From assembly GCF_017565425.1 (NCBI RefSeq), contig NZ_JAGEMK010000006.1, forward strand, positions 62,001 through 126,000: a stretch of 64,000 bases of DNA, in the 5' to 3' direction. The stretch comes from Actinotalea soli. Its GTDB lineage: Bacteria; Actinomycetota; Actinomycetes; Actinomycetales; Cellulomonadaceae. Shown one piece after another: positions 55,560 to 61,811 of the stretch. Numbering within the stretch: the first letter of the stretch is position 1; each line of letters begins with the position of its first letter. A model generated the notes under the pieces. That model was not told the origin of the DNA. It saw only the letters and a list, made by a program, of their open reading frames with translations, and searched no databases. The position numbers and the translations under genes are program-made.

Positions 55560-56033
55560 TCAGGAGAGGCGCAGCCAGCGTTCCGTGACGCAGCCTTCTT
55601 CGTAGTGCCAGCGGCCGTCGGCTTCCCCGTCGTCCAGGAGACCCTTGATGGCAGCGAGGGGGCCCTCGGGGCCGATGTCGAGCGCGACCATGCTGATCGG
55701 GGTCGCCATACCTTCACCGGAGACGCCGTGCGGGACGAAGGCATCCACCACCGCCTGCCGGTCGCCTCGCAGCGGCCCGTCGTGGCGCGGAATCACGCGG
55801 ACCACGACTCGCCCGCCCCGCTCGAGGAGCTGCACGAACCACAGCACGCCGTCCTCATCGGGCCGGGCCTCGACGACGTCGTCGGCCGCAACCCCCCGGA
55901 CGAACCACGGGGTGTTGTCGAGGCGGAAGGCTGCCGCCCCGACAGGGCGAGCCCACAGCGCTTCCGACTCAGCGGGGGGCCATCCGAAGTCGTCCCGCTC
56001 CAGGGGGAACCGAACCCTCACCACGTCGTTCAC
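55560..56033 (-). CDS. DUF4265 protein
   Basis: A 157-residue DUF4265-like protein: 'VRVRFPLERDDFGWPPAESEALWARPVGAAAFRLDNTPWFVRGVAADDVVEA' in outline and 'GRVVVRVIPR' then 'ALDIGPEGPLAAIKGLLDDGEADGRWHYEEGCVTERW'. This pattern (early 'F.L..D..GWPP..E.LWA', then 'RLxNxPFFVRGVAxGDVV') is diagnostic. GTG at 56033 has GGAGGATG upstream; an extension to 56084 lacks support. Function of the family is unknown. Confidence 0.85.
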   Translation of the reverse strand: MNDVVRVRFPLERDDFGWPPAESEALWARPVGAAAFRLDNTPWFVRGVAADDVVEARPDEDGVLWFVQLLERGGRVVVRVIPRHDGPLRGDRQAVVDAFVPHGVSGEGMATPISMVALDIGPEGPLAAIKGLLDDGEADGRWHYEEGCVTERWLRLS

Positions 56034-56155
56034 GGGAGCATCCTCCACCACCGGAAGGGAGCAGACCCCTCGCGGCAACCGCACGGGACCGGACGAGTCC
56101 GGCGCGGGACCTCAGAGGACCTGCTCGAGGCAGCCTGGAGCACGTTCCGGTCTCC

Positions 56156-56161
56156 TACAGT
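56156..56161 (+). promoter_or_regulatory. -10-like hexamer TACAGT before the 56168 start
   Basis: TACAGT ends six bases before the ATG; no ribosome site. Confidence 0.5.
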
Positions 56162-56167
56162 GAAGCG

Positions 56168-56656
56168 ATGCTCGAACTGGTCGTGCCCGACGTGACCCGT
56201 CACTCGGCCTGGCTTGCGTCCCACCGGGAGTGGGGGCCGGGTGTCCACGAGGACGGGTTCGGCGTCGGAGCAGAGGATGACGTCGTGAGTGCCGAAGGCT
56301 TCGCCACGTGGGTGGGTCGGCTCCGGTCGCTGCGTGATGCTCAGATGTGGTGGGTCGTCGATCGTGACGAGGTGCTGGGAGGTGTCGCGCTGCGAACCGG
56401 GCCTGAGGACGTCGTGCTGCGCCTGGGACACGTCGGGTACGGCATCCGTCCCTCGGCTCGGGGTCGCGGGGTCGCCACCTGGGCGCTCGGTGCCGTGCTC
56501 ACGCACGCACGCGCGGCCGGTCTGGGCCGTGTGCTGCTGGTCTGTGCGGATGACAACGTGGGATCGGTGCGGACGATCGAACGACACGGTGGTGTCCTGG
56601 AGAAGGTGATCGAGGTCGATGACGGCCGGGTACGGCGCTACTGGATCGACGTGTGA
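56168..56656 (+). CDS. GNAT-family N-acetyltransferase
   Basis: A 162-residue GNAT: 'VLRLGHVGYGIRPSARGRGVATWALGAVLTHARAAGLGRVLLVC' in pattern, with acetyl-CoA loop R-P-S-A-R-G-R-G-V-A and then 'ADDNVGSVRTIERHGGVLEKVIEV', the conserved N-x-x-S/x-x-x-x-E-x-x-G block. This is the RimJ/small-molecule class. It begins with a polar surface 'TRHSAWLASHREWGPG'. Substrate unknown; the gene is alone in its direction. Confidence 0.88.
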   Translation: MLELVVPDVTRHSAWLASHREWGPGVHEDGFGVGAEDDVVSAEGFATWVGRLRSLRDAQMWWVVDRDEVLGGVALRTGPEDVVLRLGHVGYGIRPSARGRGVATWALGAVLTHARAAGLGRVLLVCADDNVGSVRTIERHGGVLEKVIEVDDGRVRRYWIDV

Positions 56657-56692
56657 TCCATGGCGCGCCGCGACTCCCTCGCGAGCCGGTCG

Positions 56693-57649
56693 TCATTCGG
56701 GCACGGACAGACTCCCCGGGGTGGTGAGGGCCTTGCGGTACCTGCCGGGGCTCGTGCCGACGATGTCGGCGAACCGTGCCCGGAGGTTCGACGGCGAGCC
56801 GAGCCCGGACCGCGAGGCGATCTGGTCGATCGGTAGGTCGGTGGTCTCGAGCAACCCTTGCGCGATGCGGACCCTGGCCCGGATGAGCCAGCGGGATGGC
56901 GGAAGCCCTAGTTCGTCGAGGAACCGCCTGTTGAGCGTCCTGGTGCTCACGGGGACGGCGGCGGCGATGTCCGCGACCGTGATCGGCTCGGACGCGTGCG
57001 CTTCGATCCACTCGAGGGTGGAGGTCAGGCTCGTGCCGCCGAGCATGTCGTTCTTGATGTACTGGGCCTGACTCGCCTCTCTCGTGAGGGGGACCACAGC
57101 GGTGCGGGCTGCGTCAGCCGCGATGTCGGCGCCGAAGTCCCGGTCCACGAGATGCAGACACAGGTCGATGCCGGCAGCAGCGCCCGCCGAGCAGAGGAGC
57201 TGCCCGTTGTCGACGTAGAGCGCCTCGGGAGCGACCTCGACGCGAGGATGTCGTGCTCGGAGCAGCGCGACCGCACGCCAGTGGGTGGTCGCGCGGAGGC
57301 CGTCGAGCAGCCCGGTCTGGGCGAGGTCGAGGGCACCGACGCAGATCGACGCGATGCGGGCGCCCCGTTGTGCGGCATGCCGGAGGGCATCGCGGACCTG
57401 GTCGTCGAGGGGCGCTGTCGGGTCGTTCCGCCCGGGGACGACGATCGTGTCAGCGTCCTCGATCTCTGCCAGGGGATACGGAACCACGATGTCGATCGGG
57501 CCCGACCGCACCGTCGCATCCGGTCCGGCGATGCGCACGCGGTAGAGCGGGGTTCCGGTGCCGTCGACTACCCGCCCGAGGGTCTCGACCGGGGTGGCGA
57601 GGTCGAACGCGATGACGTCCTGCGGGGCGAGGACGACGACACGGTGCAT
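56693..57649 (-). CDS. GlxA-type AraC regulator with DJ-1/PfpI domain
   Basis: A 318-residue fusion: N-terminal class I glutamine-amidotransferase-like (DJ-1) domain, 'VVVLAPQDVIAFDLATPVETL', nucleophile-elbow Cys in 'ARIASICVGALDLAQTGL', then a C-terminal AraC domain with two HTHs: 'ITVADIAAAVPVSTRTLNRRFLDELGLPPSRWLIR' and 'PIDQIASRSGLGSPSNLRARF'. The ATG at 57649 is six bases after CATGAT, a -10-like element. The divergent gene (57753) encodes a stand-alone DJ-1 protein, its likely target. Regulators of this class respond to metabolites such as nitrogenous compounds or ketones. Confidence 0.93.
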   Translation of the reverse strand: MHRVVVLAPQDVIAFDLATPVETLGRVVDGTGTPLYRVRIAGPDATVRSGPIDIVVPYPLAEIEDADTIVVPGRNDPTAPLDDQVRDALRHAAQRGARIASICVGALDLAQTGLLDGLRATTHWRAVALLRARHPRVEVAPEALYVDNGQLLCSAGAAAGIDLCLHLVDRDFGADIAADAARTAVVPLTREASQAQYIKNDMLGGTSLTSTLEWIEAHASEPITVADIAAAVPVSTRTLNRRFLDELGLPPSRWLIRARVRIAQGLLETTDLPIDQIASRSGLGSPSNLRARFADIVGTSPGRYRKALTTPGSLSVPE

Positions 57650-57752
57650 GGCGGGATCATGGCACATGCTGTCGGATCGGCCACTCGCTGCCAGTTTCCG
57701 CTCCTCGTAGCGTCGTCGTGGCAGGCCGACACGTCATCAGGAAGGACCCGTC

Positions 57753-58406
57753 ATGATCGCCCAGATCGTTCTCTTCGAGGGCTTCGATCCACTCGACGTC
57801 ATCGCGCCGTTCGAGGTGCTGAGCGCCGGGTCCGACGCGCTCGGAGGAGCGATCGACGTTCGGCTCGTGGCGCTCGACACCCCGGGTCAGGTGACGAGCG
57901 GAACGCGCGGGCTTCAGCTGACGGCCCCGCACGTCCTCGACCCCGAGGCACCCGGCGTCGTGATCGTCCCCGGGGCTTCCGGTCCCGTGAACGGCGACCC
58001 CGACGCGGAGCGCACCATCCCCGTGATCCTCGCGGGCCTCGCCTCGACCGCCCTGCCAGACCTCGTGCGACGAGCCTTCGCGGCGCCGGAGACGATCGTC
58101 GCGACGGTCTGCGGCGGCGGCCTCGCCCTCGCGATGGCAGGCCTCCTCGAGGGTCGCACCGCTGTGACGCACACCATGGGCAACGACGTCCTCGAGGCGA
58201 CCGGGACAACAGTGGTACGCGCCCGCGTCGTCGACGACGGCGACCTCGTCACGGCTGGCGGTGTCACGTCGGGACTCGACCTCGCCCTCTACCTCCTTGA
58301 GCGGACGCACGGCCCGCGCATCGCGCACGCCGTCGAGACGCTGTTCGAGTACGAGCGCCGCGGGACCGTGTGGTCGGCACGCGGCGCTGAGCCACGACCT
58401 GCCTGA
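57753..58406 (+). CDS. DJ-1/PfpI-family protein
   Basis: A 217-residue DJ-1/PfpI-like protein: 'AQIVLFEGFDPLDVIAPFEVL', 'GVVIVPGASGPVNGD', nucleophile Cys120 in 'VATVCGGGLALAMAGLLEGRTAVTH' and 'VTSGLDLALYLLERTHG', the last being typical of isonitrile-hydratase-type members that sit beside GlxA regulators. The Asp/Glu preceding the Cys (usual E in strand 1: here Asp12/Glu9) supports catalytic function such as hydratase or deglycase. Divergent from the GlxA-type gene (103 bases), followed by a small gene 27 bases on, so an operon is likely. Confidence 0.9.
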   Translation: MIAQIVLFEGFDPLDVIAPFEVLSAGSDALGGAIDVRLVALDTPGQVTSGTRGLQLTAPHVLDPEAPGVVIVPGASGPVNGDPDAERTIPVILAGLASTALPDLVRRAFAAPETIVATVCGGGLALAMAGLLEGRTAVTHTMGNDVLEATGTTVVRARVVDDGDLVTAGGVTSGLDLALYLLERTHGPRIAHAVETLFEYERRGTVWSARGAEPRPA

Positions 58407-58433
58407 ACCACCCGTCACCACGAGAGGAGACGA

Positions 58434-58760
58434 ATGATCATGAGCAGCCTCCCCGGCACCTGGGACCTCGCGATGCGCTCCCCGATCGGCACCATCACCG
58501 CCACCATGCACTTCGTCGCCGACGGTGACACCCTCACCGGGGTTGCGACCGGCAGAGACGAGCAGGTACCGCTTCGCGACGTCCGCGTCGAGACCGGGCC
58601 GGGCGGTGAACGTGTCACCTGGTCACAGAGCATCACCAGGCCGATGCGACTCAACCTCGAGTTCGAGGTGATCGTCACTGGAGACCACATGGAGGGCCAT
58701 TCGCGCGCCGGCCGGCTGCCACGAACGAGCGTCACCGGCCGCCGCGTCCCTACGCCCTGA
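58434..58760 (+). CDS. Hypothetical small beta-barrel protein
   Basis: A 108-residue protein of up-and-down beta strands: 'GTWDLAMRSPIGTITATMHF', 'GDTLTGVATGRDEQVPLRDV', 'GERVTWSQSITRPMRLNLEFEVIVTGDHMEGHSRAGRLPRT' in outline. This 'GTW..sPiG' start with a late 'F.G....GHsraG.lp.s' pattern is common in an unnamed actinobacterial family. AGGAG precedes the ATG by seven bases. It follows the DJ-1 gene closely and is likely co-transcribed, so it may act on the same compound. Confidence 0.75.
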   Translation: MIMSSLPGTWDLAMRSPIGTITATMHFVADGDTLTGVATGRDEQVPLRDVRVETGPGGERVTWSQSITRPMRLNLEFEVIVTGDHMEGHSRAGRLPRTSVTGRRVPTP

Positions 58761-59043
58761 GCAAGGAGTCCTGCCCTGATGGGTGACTGGTGGTGGTCTC
58801 AGGTGGCGAGCGTGACTGAGCGGTCATGACGATCTCGTCCACGGGGAGCGGCGTCCGCTCGTCCGCATGAGCGAGCGCCCAGGACCCGTGGCTGGCTTGC
58901 GCGGACGGCGCTGGGCATCTCCTGGCGCCTCGCCCAGCAGCAGCTCGCCTCGCCTGAGACGGGCTGAGCCCGACGCGACAGCCGGGCCTTGCGGCCGCCG
59001 CCGTCACGCTGGACGCTGGAGTCCCGTCCCGTCGGAGGCACCC

Positions 59044-59610
59044 ATGGGCAAGCTGATCTATGCAGCCAACACCTCTCTCGACGGCTACCTCGAGGACGAG
59101 ACCGGCGCGTTCGACTGGTCCGTGCCCGACGAGGACGTGCACGCGTTCTGGAACGAGCACGAGCGTCACATCGGCACCTCGCTCTACGGCCGCCGCATGT
59201 ACGAGACGATGCGCGTCTGGGAGGACGACGAGTGGTTGGCGGGTGAACCGGCCGTCGTCCGCGAGTACGCGGGCATCTGGCGTGACGCCGACAAGGTCGT
59301 CTACTCCTCGACGCTCGACGACGTGTCGACGGCCCGGACGAGGATCGAGCGGCAGTTCGAGCCCGAGGCGGTGCGCCGGCTCAAGGAGGCGTCCGGCGCG
59401 GACCTGAGCATCGGTGGCGCGACCATCGGGGCCGAGGCGTTCCGTCACGGGCTGGTCGACGAGTGCGTGCTGCTCCTGTGCCCCGTCACCGTCGGCGGTG
59501 GCAAGCCAGCGCTGCCGCGGGGGCTGCGGCTCGACCTCGAGCTGCGGGACGAGCGGCGCTTCCGCAACGGTGCGGTCTACGTGCACTACGCGGTACTCGG
59601 CCCTACCTGA
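59044..59610 (+). CDS. Dihydrofolate-reductase-like (RibD C-terminal) protein
   Basis: A 188-residue DHFR/RibD_C-like oxidoreductase: 'KLIYAANTSLDGYLEDETGAFDW', 'IGTSLYGRRMYETMRVWED', 'DKVVYSSTLDDVSTARTRIE', 'LSIGGATIGAEAFRHGLVDECVLLLCPVTVGGGKPAL' in outline. The conserved Gly-rich 'GGATIGAE' (NADPH phosphate) and 'RRMYETM' are as in the yyaP/YwjB family, reductases of unknown substrate often encoded outside folate operons. GGAGGCACCC lies before the ATG. Confidence 0.92.
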   Translation: MGKLIYAANTSLDGYLEDETGAFDWSVPDEDVHAFWNEHERHIGTSLYGRRMYETMRVWEDDEWLAGEPAVVREYAGIWRDADKVVYSSTLDDVSTARTRIERQFEPEAVRRLKEASGADLSIGGATIGAEAFRHGLVDECVLLLCPVTVGGGKPALPRGLRLDLELRDERRFRNGAVYVHYAVLGPT

Positions 59611-59901
59611 CGCCCTGATCACGGCGGTCGTGCCGCTGGGTTCGGCGTGCTCACGGCGACGCCCCCACGCCTCGGCGACAACGAGAGCATGCAGATCGGC
59701 CCGGCGGCAGGCGCTCACCTGGTGCTCCGCGCGCACCTCGCCATGAGGTCCGGTCCCCCGTGGCGGTCGCCGGACGACGACGCGTACGTCGAGCCCTGTG
59801 CCGTCGACCTCGGGCTGCCGTTGCTCGACTGAGGCGGGGCCGCGTGACATGCACGGGCATCCCCGGCCGCCCAGAGGCGCGCCACGCGCCCAGCCCCCAC
59901 G
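59611..59901. other. Intergenic region between reductase and aldo/keto reductase genes
   Basis: About 290 bases. A 61-codon plus-strand frame (59647-59832, ending 'DLGLPLLD') has mildly protein-like composition but no start signal; I do not call it as a gene. Confidence 0.4.
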
Positions 59902-60879
59902 ATGGAACCCATGCGCTACCTCGAGCTCCCCGACACCGCCCGCATCAGCCGCCTCGGACTGGGCACCTGGCAGTTCGGCTCCCGCGAGTGGGGCTACGGC
60001 GGCGACTACGCCGACTCCCACGCGGCGAAGATCGTGCACCGCGCCCTGGACCTGGGGGTCACGCTGATCGACACCGCCGAGATCTACGGCACGGGCAAGT
60101 CCGAACGCATCGTGGGCAAGGCCCTGGCCGGTCGCCGCGACGAGGCGTACGTGGCGACCAAGTACATGCCGCTGCTGCCGTCGACCGGCCTGGTCGAGAA
60201 GCACGGCCGCGCCAGCCGGGACCGTCTCGCCATCGACCGCATCGACCTCTACCAGGTCCACCAGGCCAACCCGGTCACGCCGGACACCGTCCTCATGGCG
60301 GGCATGGAGACGCTGCAGGACGACGGCGTGGTGCGCGACGTGGGCGTGAGCAACTACGACCTGCGCCGCTGGCGGGTGGCCGAGGCCGCGCTGGGCCGCC
60401 GGGTGCTGAGCAACCAGGTGAGCTACAGCCTCGTCGACCGCGAGCCCGAGGCTGACCTGCTGCCCTACGCGCAGGAGAAGGACCGCGTCGTCATCGCCTA
60501 CAGCCCGCTGGCCATGGGCTTCCTCTCGGCGAAGTACGACGAGTCGAACCGTCCCTCGGGCGCCGTCCGCAAGGCCAACCCGCTGTTCCTGCCGGACAAC
60601 CTGCGCGCCGCCAAGCCTCTCTTCGACGTGCTGCGCGACGTCGCGTCCCGCCACCAGGCGAAGCCCGCCCAGGTCGCCCTCGCATGGTTGCTGCACCAGC
60701 CCAACGTGGTGGCCATCCCGGGGGCGTCGAGCGTCGAGCAGCTCGAGGGCAACGTCGAGGCCGCCGAGCTGGACCTCACCGCCGACGAGGTCGCCGAGCT
60801 GCGCGCGACCGCCGAGGCCTTCCGCCCCGTCACCGGGAAGGCCGCCGTGCCGGGGATCCTGCGGAACCTCCGCACCTGA
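59902..60879 (+). CDS. Aldo/keto reductase
   Basis: A 325-residue AKR. The catalytic tetrad is Asp57, Tyr62, Lys87 and His120 in 'TLIDTAEIYGTGKSERIVG', 'VATKYM' and 'DLYQVHQ'; the NADPH site includes 'VVAIPGASSVEQLEGNVEA' and the C-terminal 'EVAELRATAEAF'. 'RLGLGTWQFGSREWGYGGDY' is the start loop of AKR11/12-type enzymes (IolS/YccK-like). Start at 59902 or the in-frame ATG at 59911. Substrate unknown. Confidence 0.93.
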   Translation: MEPMRYLELPDTARISRLGLGTWQFGSREWGYGGDYADSHAAKIVHRALDLGVTLIDTAEIYGTGKSERIVGKALAGRRDEAYVATKYMPLLPSTGLVEKHGRASRDRLAIDRIDLYQVHQANPVTPDTVLMAGMETLQDDGVVRDVGVSNYDLRRWRVAEAALGRRVLSNQVSYSLVDREPEADLLPYAQEKDRVVIAYSPLAMGFLSAKYDESNRPSGAVRKANPLFLPDNLRAAKPLFDVLRDVASRHQAKPAQVALAWLLHQPNVVAIPGASSVEQLEGNVEAAELDLTADEVAELRATAEAFRPVTGKAAVPGILRNLRT

Positions 60880-60906
60880 GCTGGACGCCGGCCCCTCGAC
60901 CCGCCC

Positions 60907-61608
60907 CTACGCCCCAGCGTCAGCGAAGCCCGCGGCGGGCAGGTCCCGGTCGTCCTGCTCGATCGCCCGGACGATGCGCTCAGCCACGGCCTCGGGCTCG
61001 AGCCCGGCACCGAGGGCTGGCGCACTACCGTCGAGCGGGCGGTCGGCGAGCCCGGTCTCGGTGTGCGGCGGGCGGGCGTCGAGCACCCGGACCTTCTGGC
61101 GTCGCAGCTCGAGGGCCAGGGCGGCGTCGAACCCGGTCAGGCCCGCCTTGGTGGCCGAGTAGGCGGCCATGCCCGCCGTCGGGCGCTCGGCGACGACGGC
61201 GCTGAGGTTCGCCAGGAACCCGCCGGCGGGCAGCACACGGACGGCCGCTCGGGCCAGGCGCACCGGGGCCACGAGGTTCACCAGGAGCAGCGCGTCGAGC
61301 ACCTCGTCGTCGAGGTCGGCGACCGGGCCGAAGGCGACCGCTCCTGCCGCGTAGACGACGCCGTCCACCTGGCCCTGGTCCATCGCCGCCTGGACCACCT
61401 CGGCGGGGGCCGCGGGGAACGTGATGTCGGCGCGGTGAGTGCCCAGCACCGCGGCACCGAGCTCGCCCGCGAGCGCGTCGAGCCGGTCGGTCGACCGTGA
61501 GCTCAGCGTCAGCCGCGCGCCCCGGTCCGCGAGGCTCCGGCTGATCGCCGAACCCAGGCCACCCGTCGCGCCCACCACGAGCACGTGCGCGCTGTCGAGT
61601 GCCGTCAT
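60907..61608 (-). CDS. Short-chain dehydrogenase/reductase
   Basis: A 233-residue SDR: '[35 protein letters not shown]' in outline (G-x3-G-x-G), '[20 protein letters not shown]' (usual NNAG replaced by YAAG), and catalytic '[22 protein letters not shown]' (Tyr-x3-Lys). '[17 protein letters not shown]' is the usual substrate-loop tail. It converges with the aldo/keto reductase gene (27 bases apart). The divergent secreted-protein gene is 203 bases away. Substrate unknown. Confidence 0.9.
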   Translation of the reverse strand: MTALDSAHVLVVGATGGLGSAISRSLADRGARLTLSSRSTDRLDALAGELGAAVLGTHRADITFPAAPAEVVQAAMDQGQVDGVVYAAGAVAFGPVADLDDEVLDALLLVNLVAPVRLARAAVRVLPAGGFLANLSAVVAERPTAGMAAYSATKAGLTGFDAALALELRRQKVRVLDARPPHTETGLADRPLDGSAPALGAGLEPEAVAERIVRAIEQDDRDLPAAGFADAGA

Positions 61609-61683
61609 GCGGCTCAGCCTCGCACGCGACAGCCTGGGCGGCGAGACCTGGTGGACCTCTTGACATCACCCGGACCCCGACCT

Positions 61684-61728
61684 ACTTTCGGACGTTGAAA
61701 GCGCTTTCCGGTTTCACCGACCGAAAGT
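61684..61728. promoter_or_regulatory. LacI-type palindrome GAAAGCGCTTTC with outer repeats before the secreted protein
   Basis: A perfect palindrome (61697-61708) sits inside a looser inverted repeat ACTTTCGG (61684-61691)/CCGAAAGT (61721-61728), about 100-115 bases before the ATG at 61812. It is the expected form of a LacI-family operator but is distinct from the TGAAWCGWTTCA class. Confidence 0.6.
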
Positions 61729-61811
61729 GCTCTCGCGGCCGGCAGGTCCTCCAGTACAGCGTCGTACCTCGCGAGGCTGGCCACCGGCCCAGGGGAAGCC
61801 TAGGGAGCCCT

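Noticed and set aside
59647-59832. 61-codon plus-strand frame in a gap
   Set aside because: No ribosome site or promoter hexamer and no recognisable fold.
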